NCBI GenBank assembly: GCA_025355395.1
Contig: JANXZT010000447.1
Span: 1 to 13,193, forward strand
From: Betaproteobacteria bacterium
GTDB lineage: Bacteria; Pseudomonadota; Gammaproteobacteria; Burkholderiales; Casimicrobiaceae
Length of the DNA stretch: 13,193 nt
Reading direction: 5' to 3'
Position numbers and translations under genes: made by a program. The notes below the pieces were generated by a model. It ran no database searches. It was not told where the DNA came from and worked only from the letters and a program-made list of their open reading frames with translations. Below are positions 1 to 6,277 of the stretch, one piece after another. How positions within the stretch are numbered: position 1 is the first letter of the stretch; each line of letters opens with the position of its first letter.

Positions 1-374
1 CCGAACCCGCCAAGGCAGCTACCGCGCCGGCCAAGGACATGAGCCCTACGCCCGCCAAGGCAACGGCCCCGGTGGCGGCAGCCGCTGCGCCGGCCAAGGC
101 TGACACTTCGACCAAAGCCGCCGGCAAGACCGAGCCGATGAAAACCGAGGCCAAGACGGAGAAGGCGATGAAGTCCGATGCCAAAGCCGAGACGGCAATG
201 AAGGCCGACAAGCCGAGCAAGGCCGACGCCAAGGCGGAAAAAGCAGCCAAGGCGGCCGAAGCCAAGGCCGACAAAGCGGCCAAAGCCGCCAAGGCCAAGG
301 ACGACGCCAAGCGCGCGAAGGAAGAGGCCAAGGCCGCCAAGGATGCCGCCAAGGACGAGAAGCCGAAGCGGTAA
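1..374 (+). CDS. Lys/Ala-rich low-complexity protein, 3' end only
   Basis: The reading frame is open from base 3 and ends at TAA 372-374, so the 5' end lies outside the window and the ATG at 39 is probably internal. The visible 123 residues are almost entirely Ala, Lys, Glu, Asp, Pro and Thr. They begin with a Pro/Ala stretch and pass into repeated units of the AKAEKAAKA and AKADKAAKAAKAK type, ending in a basic KPKR tail. The second half is predicted to be helical and highly charged. Such tails occur in histone H1-like DNA-binding proteins and also in small exported Ala/Lys-rich hypothetical proteins of betaproteobacteria. Without the N-terminus (signal peptide or globular domain) I cannot choose. 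Frame and codon use look real: third positions are mostly G or C and no stop interrupts the frame. It ends 57 bases before a strong intrinsic terminator. Confidence 0.7.
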   Translation, partial: EPAKAATAPAKDMSPTPAKATAPVAAAAAPAKADTSTKAAGKTEPMKTEAKTEKAMKSDAKAETAMKADKPSKADAKAEKAAKAAEAKADKAAKAAKAKDDAKRAKEEAKAAKDAAKDEKPKR

Positions 375-430
375 TTACGCTCGCGTCAGGTTACAACCAC
401 GTCCGCGTGGGGCCGTGTCAACGACAGTGC

Positions 431-462
431 GCAAAAGCCGAGCTTGATCGCTCGGCTTTTGC
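431..462 (+). terminator. Rho-independent terminator after the Lys/Ala-rich gene
   Basis: A perfect 13-bp inverted repeat, GCAAAAGCCGAGC (431-443) and GCTCGGCTTTTGC (450-462), encloses a 6-nt loop TTGATC. The right arm supplies a TTTT run and is followed by ATTTTC. The A-rich left arm gives T residues on the other strand too, so it could act in both directions. It separates the upstream gene from the cysM promoter region. Confidence 0.82.
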
Positions 463-564
463 ATTTTCAGGCGGGCCTCCTGCCCTGTTCTTGACGACGA
501 GGGCGATAGTATTGCGTGGAAGCGCCAGCTGCGTATCGGCTTTGGCGCCGCAGGATCGTTCATG

Positions 565-592
565 TCGACCGGTGGATTGCCTCCGCTACAAT
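565..592 (+). promoter_or_regulatory. Candidate sigma-70 promoter of cysM
   Basis: TACAAT at 587-592 is a 5/6 match to the -10 consensus. A -35-like TCGACC lies at 565-570 (4/6 match) with a 16-bp spacer. Transcription would start near 599-600, giving a leader of about 20 nt before the cysM ATG at 620. The position is sensible, after the terminator and just before the gene, but the -35 is weak. Confidence 0.4.
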
Positions 593-619
593 AGCGGGTC
601 GTCCTTCGACATCTTGCGC

Positions 620-1507
620 ATGTTTTCTACTCTCGAATCCACCGTAGGCAATACCCCGCTCGTTCGCCTGCAGCGGATGCCGGGAGCGACCTCGAACGTG
701 ATTCTTGGCAAGCTCGAAGGGAACAATCCCGCTGGCTCGGTCAAGGATCGCCCGGCGCTTTCGATGATCGTCGAGGCAGAGCGGCGTGGCGATATCCGAC
801 CCGGCGACACGTTGATCGAAGCGACATCGGGCAACACCGGCATCGCGCTGGCGATGGTCGCTGCCATGCGCGGCTACCGGCTCATCCTGGTCATGCCCGA
901 CAACCAGACGCTCGAGCGCCGCCAGGCGATGCGTGCCTACGGCGCCGATATCGTGCTGACACCGAAGGCGGGTAGCATGGAACGCGCGCGGGATGTTGCC
1001 GAAGAGATGCGCGTTGCGGGCAAGGGCATCATCCTCGATCAATTCGCCAACCCCGATAATCCGCTGTCGCACTATCGCGGCACGGGACCCGAGATCTGGC
1101 GCGATACGCGGGGCGGAATCACGCACTTCGTTTCCGCCATGGGGACGACCGGGACGATCATGGGCGTATCACGGTACCTGAAGGAACAGAACACGCGCAT
1201 CACGATCGTCGGCGCACAGCCGGCAGAGGGGGCGCAAATTCCCGGCATCCGCAAATGGCCCGAGGCGTATTTGCCCAGGATCTTCGACCCTTCGCGCATC
1301 GACCGCATCGAAGAGGTTGGTCAGGCGGAAGCCGAAGACACGACGCGAAGGCTCGCGGCGGAGGAGGGCATCTTCTGCGGCATCTCGGCCGGCGGCGCCT
1401 GCGCGGTGGCGCTGCGTGTCGCACGCGAGGTCGAGAATGCCGTCATGGTGTTCGTCGTGTGCGACCGCGGTGACCGGTACCTTTCGACGGGCGTATTTCC
1501 GGCGTGA
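620..1507 (+). CDS. cysM: Cysteine synthase B (O-acetylserine sulfhydrylase B)
   Basis: This 295-residue PLP-dependent fold-type II enzyme makes L-cysteine from O-acetyl-L-serine and sulfide. CysM enzymes can also use thiosulfate, giving S-sulfocysteine. The start at ATG 620 gives the typical N-terminus MFSTLESTVGNTPLVRLQR; the frame is open further upstream, but that part is not CysM-like. The PLP-binding lysine is K42 in GSVKDRPA, the substrate/PLP loop TSGNTG is at 69-74, and the glycine-rich phosphate loop GTTGTIMG follows. GISAGGA near the C-terminus is the usual PLP-ring-contacting serine segment. Length is close to E. coli CysM (about 300 aa). No regulatory CBS domain or N-terminal SAT-binding extension is present. 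There is no clear Shine-Dalgarno before the ATG, and a -10-like TACAAT lies 28 bases upstream. The exonuclease gene follows after 37 bases on the same strand. CysK is the alternative, but the arginine-rich GIRKWPEAYLP region favours CysM. Confidence 0.93.
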   Translation: MFSTLESTVGNTPLVRLQRMPGATSNVILGKLEGNNPAGSVKDRPALSMIVEAERRGDIRPGDTLIEATSGNTGIALAMVAAMRGYRLILVMPDNQTLERRQAMRAYGADIVLTPKAGSMERARDVAEEMRVAGKGIILDQFANPDNPLSHYRGTGPEIWRDTRGGITHFVSAMGTTGTIMGVSRYLKEQNTRITIVGAQPAEGAQIPGIRKWPEAYLPRIFDPSRIDRIEEVGQAEAEDTTRRLAAEEGIFCGISAGGACAVALRVAREVENAVMVFVVCDRGDRYLSTGVFPA

Positions 1508-1544
1508 TGCGCAACGGCCACGCATCGGCGCGGTCAACCACCCG

Positions 1545-2333
1545 ATGACCCCCATCCTGGTGTTCGATATCGAGACCGTCCCCGATGTCGCCGGGTTGCG
1601 GCGGGCGCATAGCGTGAGCGCAGCCGTCGACGACGATGGGTTGCTCGATTGGATGGCGCAGCAACGCCGGGCGCAGACGGGGAGCGATTTTCTGCAGCTT
1701 CAGTATCAGCAGGTCGTGGCGATCTCCTGCGCGCTGCGCGAGGGTTCGTCGTTTCGGGTGTGGTCGCTCGGCGAGCTCACCGATCAGGAGCCCGAGCTCA
1801 TCCGCCGCTTTTTCGACGGGCTCGAGCGATATACGCCGCAGCTTGTCTCGTGGAATGGCGGTGGGTTCGATCTGCCGGTGCTGCATTATCGGGCGCTGAT
1901 CCACGGCATCTCCGCCGCACGCTATTGGGATTGGGGCGACGAGGATCGCGAGTTTCGCTATAACAATTACCTGAACCGGTATCACACCCGTCATCTGGAT
2001 CTCATGGATGTGCTGTCGGCGTTTCAGCCGCGCGCCACCGCCGGCCTGGATGTGATGGCGCGCCTGTGCGGCTTTCCAGGCAAGCTCGGGATGGACGGAA
2101 GTGCGGTGTTCGCGGCCGTGCGCGCGGGTGAGCTCGAATCGGTGCGCCGCTATTGCGAGACCGATGTCATGAATACCTATTTGCTCTACCTTCGTTTCCA
2201 GCTATTGCGTGGCGTGCATTCGGCGGGCGAATACGCGAAGGAAGTCTCGCTGGCGCGCGAAAAGATAGCCGCCAGCGGGGCGGTGCATTGGCATGAATTC
2301 CTGAAGGCGTGGGACGCCAACGCGGTGGGGTGA
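1545..2333 (+). CDS. Predicted 3'-5' exonuclease, PolB-proofreading-domain-like
   Basis: This 262-residue DEDD-type nuclease belongs to the family of stand-alone proteins related to the exonuclease domain of DNA polymerase B (PF10108/COG3298 type). Exo I is FDIET with metal ligands D8 and E10. Exo II is SWNGGGFDLP with D109. A further acidic HLDLMD motif includes D152. Exo III is YCETDVMNTY, with Y203 and D207 in the YxxxD arrangement. These residues predict two-metal-ion cleavage of single-stranded or mismatched 3' ends; the real substrate of this family is not established. ATG 1545 is chosen because MTPILVFDIET places Exo I at the very N-terminus, as in relatives; the open frame before it overlaps cysM. 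It lies 37 bases after cysM and is probably cotranscribed. No polymerase domain is attached. A repeat array begins 27 bases after the stop. Confidence 0.86.
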   Translation: MTPILVFDIETVPDVAGLRRAHSVSAAVDDDGLLDWMAQQRRAQTGSDFLQLQYQQVVAISCALREGSSFRVWSLGELTDQEPELIRRFFDGLERYTPQLVSWNGGGFDLPVLHYRALIHGISAARYWDWGDEDREFRYNNYLNRYHTRHLDLMDVLSAFQPRATAGLDVMARLCGFPGKLGMDGSAVFAAVRAGELESVRRYCETDVMNTYLLYLRFQLLRGVHSAGEYAKEVSLAREKIAASGAVHWHEFLKAWDANAVG

Positions 2334-2360
2334 GTCCGCAGTTATCGTTCAACTTAAGGT

Positions 2361-2640
2361 GTCCCCACGCACGCGGAAATCCAGACACCGTGAACACCGC
2401 ACTCGGTCATGGCACGTCCGCGCCGCGCACGCCGGAACCCAGGTACCGTGAAACACCACCACTCCGTCATTCCCGCGCACGCCGGAATCCAGGTACCGTG
2501 AAACACCACCACTCCGTCATTCCCGCGCACGCCGGAACCCAGGTACCGTGAAACACCACCACTCCGTCATTCCCGCGCACGTCGGAATCCAGGTACCGTG
2601 AAACACCACCACCCCGTCATTCCCGCGCACGCGGGAATCC
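2361..2640 (+). repeat. 50-bp tandem repeat array (about 5.5 units)
   Basis: Four near-identical 50-bp units lie at 2441-2490, 2491-2540, 2541-2590 and 2591-2640. Each starts AGGTACCGTGAAACACCACC, then CCGTCATTCCCGCG, and ends in a GGAATCC or GGAACCC segment. Successive units differ by only one or two bases. A more diverged unit with about 9 extra bases lies at 2382-2440, and a half unit at 2361-2381. Only the last unit keeps the full palindrome ATTCCCGCGCACGCGGGAAT (2619-2638); earlier units carry GCCGGAA or GTCGGAA in the right arm. The array sits between convergent genes. The frame through it is open but encodes only repetitive peptide, so I do not call a gene. Confidence 0.9.
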
Positions 2641-2708
2641 ATTTTTACAACTCGATTAGGCCGGCTCAAAATCAAATTGGGCCCCCGCTTTCGCGAGGGT
2701 GACGGTTT
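2614..2708 (+). repeat. ~95-bp composite palindromic element, copy A (plus orientation)
   Basis: The left end CCGTCATTCCCGCG and the right end CGCGAGGGTGACGG are imperfect terminal inverted repeats. Two small palindromes, ATTCCC-N8-GGGAAT at 2619-2638 and CCCCCGC-TTTC-GCGAGGG near the right end, flank a spacer of about 40 bp containing ATTTTTACA and CAAAAT. The same architecture recurs in the opposite orientation at 5636-5733, 5834-5930 and 6000-6098. The left end is also the last unit of the 50-bp array. The element has no coding capacity. Confidence 0.8.
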
Positions 2709-2743
2709 ACCGCAACCGTGACACCTGCTGTGTGGCTGCGTTA

Positions 2744-2766
2744 GTCGGCTTCGCAGGGATGACGGT
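2744..2766 (+). repeat. Remnant of the right end of the composite element
   Basis: The segment CGGCTTCGCAGGGATGACGG resembles the right half-palindrome of the element (CCCCGCTTCCGCGGGGGTGACGG in the intact copies at 5636-6098, read on the minus strand). No matching left half is visible beside it, so it looks like a decayed fragment. It lies 35 bases beyond the stop of the minus-strand DUF1501 gene. Confidence 0.5.
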
Positions 2767-2801
2767 GAAGCGCCGCCACTTTCGCAGTGCGTCCACATGC
2801 G

Positions 2802-3983
2802 TCACGCACGCAGGAACGGCACGGGTTTGAATCTTCCACCGAGCGCATCTTCGGCCGGGACGTCCCACCATTGCCCGAGCACAGTGGCGTAAACGCTGCG
2901 AAAATCCAGCGCGTAGGCGATGTTGCCGGCGCCGTCGAGCCGATCGAGCGCCGGTGCGGCGCCGTACAGTCCGCCTTGCACGTTGCCACCCCACGCGAAA
3001 TGAACGCTGGCGGTGCCGTGATCGGTGCCCTGCGACAGATTCTCCCGTGGCCGGCGGCCAAATTCGGCGTAGGTCAGCACCAGCGTATCGCTCCAGCGGT
3101 CAAGCTCGATCATCGCCGACCGCAGCGCATCGATACCTTGCGCCAGGTCGCTCAAGAGCCGCGCTTGAGTTGCGGGCTGTCCGCTGTGGGTATCGAATCC
3201 GGATAGCGTGACCCGCACTACCGCCACGCTGGCCGGATTGGCGATCACCTGGCACGCAGTGCGAATGGCATTGCCGAAGCCGGTCTGCGGAAATACGGTG
3301 TTGAAAACGCGATGTCCATCGAGATGAGAGGCTGCCTGCACCACGTCGGCTTCGACCTTGAGAATGTGCGCGAATGCCTTGTTGCGCGCCTTGCCTTCGG
3401 GCACCGCGAGCTTCGCCTGGCGCAGGAATTGATCGGTGTTGGTCAAGGCCACGGCACGGGTGCCGCCACCGGACAGGGGCCCCAGGTCGTTGGTACCGAT
3501 GATGACGCCATCGGCGGCAAACGTGCGGGGCGTGGGTGTTCCGGCAAACGCGCGCGTGAGCCAGCCATCCTGCAGGAAGGTCGCGCTGTCGGAGGCCGTA
3601 TCCCAGATCTCGATCGACCGGAAATGCGACAGGTTGGGCTCCGGGTATCCCACGCCTTGCAACACCGCCATTTGCCCGTCTTTCCACAGCGGTAGCAGCG
3701 GTGCCAGCGCGGGATGCAGCGCAGCGCGCTCGTCGAGCGGCAGCACCTGATCTTTGGGTAGCGCGAGCTTCGGCCGCAACGCGTAGTACGCCGGATCCGC
3801 GTAAGGCACCAGCGTATTGAGGCCGTCGTTGCCACCCTTCAACTCGATCAGCACCAGCAGGTTGCGGTAATGGCCGGTAAACGGCGCGGCCCACGCGAGG
3901 CTCGCACCGCCCTCGAAGACCACAGAGCACGCCGCGGCACCGGCCCAACCGGAGGCGGTTTTCAGAAAGCGGCGACGATCCAT
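2802..3983 (-). CDS. DUF1501 family protein with Tat signal
   Basis: This 393-residue protein is a clear DUF1501 (PF07394) member, a family distantly related to the alkaline phosphatase/sulfatase fold whose biochemical role is not established. The N-terminus MDRRRFLKTASGWAGAAA is a twin-arginine signal (RRRFLK, then a hydrophobic Ala-rich stretch, then a WAA-like cleavage region near 31-33). It is therefore expected to be exported folded, often with a metal cofactor. Family motifs in order are ELKGGNDGLNTLVPY (47-61), a SHFRSIEIWDTA block (about 119-130), then FDTHSGQ, TYAEFGRRPREN and GTDHGTASVHF. The last three are rich in His, Asp and Glu, as expected for a metal site. ATG 3983 places the Tat motif at residue 3; the longer open frame upstream overlaps DUF1800. 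It begins 16 bases after the DUF1800 stop, so the two form one operon. Confidence 0.9.
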   Translation of the reverse strand: MDRRRFLKTASGWAGAAACSVVFEGGASLAWAAPFTGHYRNLLVLIELKGGNDGLNTLVPYADPAYYALRPKLALPKDQVLPLDERAALHPALAPLLPLWKDGQMAVLQGVGYPEPNLSHFRSIEIWDTASDSATFLQDGWLTRAFAGTPTPRTFAADGVIIGTNDLGPLSGGGTRAVALTNTDQFLRQAKLAVPEGKARNKAFAHILKVEADVVQAASHLDGHRVFNTVFPQTGFGNAIRTACQVIANPASVAVVRVTLSGFDTHSGQPATQARLLSDLAQGIDALRSAMIELDRWSDTLVLTYAEFGRRPRENLSQGTDHGTASVHFAWGGNVQGGLYGAAPALDRLDGAGNIAYALDFRSVYATVLGQWWDVPAEDALGGRFKPVPFLRA

Positions 3984-3999
3984 GGCAGAGGTCTCGCGT

Positions 4000-5598
4000 T
4001 TACTTGAGTTGATAGGCGGCGTCGAGCAACAACGCGCGCACGAAGGTCGCGGCGTCGGCCTGGGGATCGAGTGGCTGTTGTGGCTCAGTGGCGAGGAGCA
4101 AACGCTCCGCTGCGGCGTTACGCTCCGGTGTTGCGGCGCCGGGCAACCGGACCATCCAGCGCGCGCCGTCGAATTGCACGCTGCGAAGGCCGCGGTCCAT
4201 CTCCCGGGCGAAGCGCTGGGCGCGCACCTTTTCATGATCCATCTCGCCGTTCGGTGCGAGCACCTGGCGCGGTACTTTGGCCGCACCTTCCATCGTAGTT
4301 GTCACGGGGCCTGGCGCCGGGGTCGTCATTCCTACCGCATTGGCGTCACTGCCGCGCGTCAACCGCTCCAGGAATTGCTTTCGGGCGAGCAGGGTCGTGG
4401 TGTTGATCCACGTTTCGCCGCCGGGCCAACCCTTGACGTTGGGTGGCGAAAACAGGTTTTGTCCCATTTGGGCCGCGGCCAGCGCGAACGGCAGGGTTTG
4501 TGCCGGGTTGAGATCGAGTTGCCGCAAGGTGCCGACTACGAGCTCCGCCGGCGATTTGACCAGCACTCCGCGATTCTCCGGCGCATAGAAGGCGTCGGAC
4601 TGCAGCAATGCGCCCAACGCCACCTTGATTTCATAGTCCGATTGCCGAAAACGCAGCGCAATCCGCTTCATTTCGGTCATTTGCGGGTCCGGTGAAACGA
4701 ACTCGCGCCACAGCTTGGTCACGACCCATTCGGAAGTCTCGGGTCGCGCCAGCAGAAGATCCAGGATGGCATCGCCGTCGAAGCGACCGGTCTGGCCGAA
4801 CACGGTCTTGGGACCATCGTCGTGCAGCGCGCGCCGCACCACGAACGTCCCGCTGTCGCGATCGATCGTCCAGCCGGTGAAGGCGCGCGCGGCTTCCTTG
4901 ATGTCCTCTTCGCGATATTTCCCCTCGCCGAGGGTAAAGAGCTCCATCACTTCGCGTGCGAAATTCTCGTTCGGCGCGCCGCGGCGGTTTTGCACGCCAT
5001 CGAGATAGACGATCATCGCCGGATCCTTTGCAATGGCGTGCAGCAGCGTATCGAACCTGCCGAGCGCGTTGGCGCGTAGCGTCTGGTTCTGCTGCAGCAT
5101 GAGGCGGGTGACGCGCACCTTCGGTTGCGCGGACACAAAGTGGTTGTGCCAGAAGAGCGTCATGCGCTCGGTCAGCGGGGATGGCGTGGTGAGCATCTCC
5201 TGCAGCCACCAGGCGCGCAGCTCTAGTCCCTCCTGCACCTGTTCCTGGACGAAGGCCTTGCGCTCTTCGACGCTCGCGTCGGGGCCGCGCGGCGGGCGGA
5301 TCGACGTCGACGCCGTGAGCGCCGTTGGAACCGGTGTCGTGGCGGTGGCGGGCGCATCGCTCAACAGGCGCTCCACGGCCGCGCGGCGCGTCAATCCGGT
5401 AAAGGCCCTGACCTCGGCATCGGTGGGACCGAAGCCCGTGCGCGCAAGGAGATGGCGTGCGTCGGCATAATCGAGCGGTGTCTCCGGGCTCGCCAGCGCA
5501 GGCACCGCCATCACGACAAAGACGACCATGAACATGGACGCGGCGACCTGCCGCAACACGCCATCAGCCATCTTCCGCGAGGGCGCGTTTACAGGCAT
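4000..5598 (-). CDS. DUF1800 family exported protein
   Basis: This 532-residue protein matches DUF1800 (PF08811), a family almost always encoded beside DUF1501 and without an assigned reaction. From ATG 5598 the N-terminus has a basic region and a hydrophobic stretch MFMVVFVVMAVPALA (22-36), with a probable signal peptidase site ALA-SP near 36/37. Conserved blocks are ARHLLARTGFGPT (47-59), ERMTLFWHNHFVS (144-156), ENFAREVMELFTLGEG (211-226), EAARAFTGWTID (235-246) and SPPNVKGWPGGETWINT (384-400). A Thr/Ala/Pro linker lies at about 83-102 and a second one at 423-440. The frame stays open upstream to 5997 through repetitive DNA, so longer start choices there are artefacts. ATG 5571 (ten residues in from M1) is an alternative start. 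There is no strong ribosome-binding site. It is the first gene of the operon with DUF1501; no convincing promoter is visible between it and the repeat block. Confidence 0.88.
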   Translation of the reverse strand: MPVNAPSRKMADGVLRQVAASMFMVVFVVMAVPALASPETPLDYADARHLLARTGFGPTDAEVRAFTGLTRRAAVERLLSDAPATATTPVPTALTASTSIRPPRGPDASVEERKAFVQEQVQEGLELRAWWLQEMLTTPSPLTERMTLFWHNHFVSAQPKVRVTRLMLQQNQTLRANALGRFDTLLHAIAKDPAMIVYLDGVQNRRGAPNENFAREVMELFTLGEGKYREEDIKEAARAFTGWTIDRDSGTFVVRRALHDDGPKTVFGQTGRFDGDAILDLLLARPETSEWVVTKLWREFVSPDPQMTEMKRIALRFRQSDYEIKVALGALLQSDAFYAPENRGVLVKSPAELVVGTLRQLDLNPAQTLPFALAAAQMGQNLFSPPNVKGWPGGETWINTTTLLARKQFLERLTRGSDANAVGMTTPAPGPVTTTMEGAAKVPRQVLAPNGEMDHEKVRAQRFAREMDRGLRSVQFDGARWMVRLPGAATPERNAAAERLLLATEPQQPLDPQADAATFVRALLLDAAYQLK

Positions 5599-5635
5599 GA
5601 CGCGATTACCGTTGTCATTGATCGTCTCCCGGGTA

Positions 5636-5733
5636 AAAACCGTCACCCCCGCGGAAGCGGGGGGCCATTTTGACTTCGATTTGGACCCATCTTGCGCCGA
5701 TAAAATGGATTCCCGCGTTCGCGAGAATGACGG
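5636..5733 (-). repeat. ~98-bp composite palindromic element, copy B1
   Basis: On the plus strand it begins AAAACCGTCACCCCCGCGG and ends TTCGCGAGAATGACGG; read on the minus strand it has the same order of parts as the element at 2614-2708. Near its low-coordinate end it contains CCCCCGC-GGAA-GCGGGGG, a 7-bp stem with a GNRA-type loop as plus-strand RNA. At the other end is ATTCCCGCG-TT-CGCGAGAAT. The spacer contains GACTTCGATTTGGACC. It starts 37 bases upstream of the DUF1800 start. Confidence 0.88.
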
Positions 5734-5821
5734 CTGTGGTCCATGCCATCGCGGGAATGACGGGTGTGGTCCACGCCATCGCGGCAATGACGCGTGTGGT
5801 CCACGCCATCGCAAGGAATGA
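5734..5821 (-). repeat. 30-bp satellite run, three units
   Basis: Three tandem units of 30, 30 and 31 bp carry TGTGGTCCACGCCATCGC followed by an AATGACG-type end (the first has CCATGCC, the third an extra base). Read on the minus strand each unit starts with a CGTCATTC-type sequence like the end of the neighbouring long element, then carries the short palindrome GTGGACCAC. Confidence 0.85.
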
Positions 5822-5833
5822 CGCAGCTCATTG

Positions 5834-5930
5834 AAAACCGTCACCCCCGCGGACGCGGGGACCATTTTGACTTCGATTTGGACGCACCTTGCGCCGATAA
5901 AATGGATTCCCGCGTTTGCGAGAATGACGG
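5834..5930 (-). repeat. ~97-bp composite palindromic element, copy B2
   Basis: This copy differs from B1 by about five substitutions and one deletion. The low-coordinate palindrome is CCCCGC-GGAC-GCGGGG, so the loop is GGAC and the GNRA form is lost. The high-coordinate end is ATTCCCGCGTTTGCGAGAAT. It begins 198 bp after B1. Confidence 0.88.
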
Positions 5931-5990
5931 GTGTGGTCCACGCCATCGCGAGAATGACGAGTGTGGTCCACGCCATCGCGAGTATGACGC
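5931..5990 (-). repeat. 30-bp satellite run, two units
   Basis: Two 30-bp units share GTGTGGTCCACGCCATCGCG and then AGAATGACGA or AGTATGACGC. They abut the GAATGACGG end of copy B2, as the three-unit run abuts copy B1. Confidence 0.85.
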
Positions 5991-5999
5991 GGGTCATTG

Positions 6000-6098
6000 A
6001 AAACCGTCACCCCCGCGGAAGCGGGGGGCCATTTTGACTTCGATTTGGACCCACCTTGCGTCGAGAAAATGGGATTTCCGCGTTCGCGGGAATGACGG
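6000..6098 (-). repeat. ~99-bp composite palindromic element, copy B3
   Basis: This copy differs from B1 by about five substitutions and one inserted G (AAAATGGGATTTCCGCG). The CCCCCGC-GGAA-GCGGGGG hairpin is intact. It begins 166 bp after B2, one 30-bp satellite unit less than the B1-B2 distance. Confidence 0.88.
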
Positions 6099-6157
6099 GT
6101 GTGGTCACGCCATCGCAGGATTGACGGCGTCATGTCACGCTGCCGCGCGAATGATGG
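6099..6157 (-). repeat. Degenerate 30-bp satellite units
   Basis: A 29-bp unit (GTGTGGTCACGCCATCGCAGG followed by ATTGACGG) and a poorly conserved unit at 6128-6157 ending GCGCGAATGATGG complete the block. They show more decay than the units nearer DUF1800. From 6158 to the PhzF stop at 6278 I see no further repeat or gene, only a weak CCGGC/GCCGG hairpin at 6260-6274 without a T-tract. Confidence 0.65.
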
Positions 6158-6277
6158 CGTAGTGTCGTAAATTTGCATCATGCCCGGAAGAACGCCGCAA
6201 CCCCACGCCATGTTGACCTCTTAGCGCAGGAAATGCTGTAACAAGGCGTAACTCCAGTTCCGGCAGGACGCCGGGGA

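Noticed and set aside
2361..2640. Possible CRISPR array
   Set aside because: The whole 50-bp unit is repeated, including the part that would be a spacer, so there are no unique spacers. No cas genes are nearby.
5731..6157. Possible CRISPR or iteron origin in the 30-bp units
   Set aside because: Units are contiguous without spacers and mixed with ~98-bp palindromic elements. There is no replication initiator gene or AT-rich stretch.
5828..6211. Minus-strand frame of 127 codons across the repeat block
   Set aside because: All but the first part is translated repeat DNA (RERGNP and ASAGVTV peptides); no independent domain or start signal supports it.
6260..6274. Hairpin CCGGC/GCCGG after the PhzF gene as a terminator
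   Set aside because: It has a 5-bp stem without a T-run on the minus strand.
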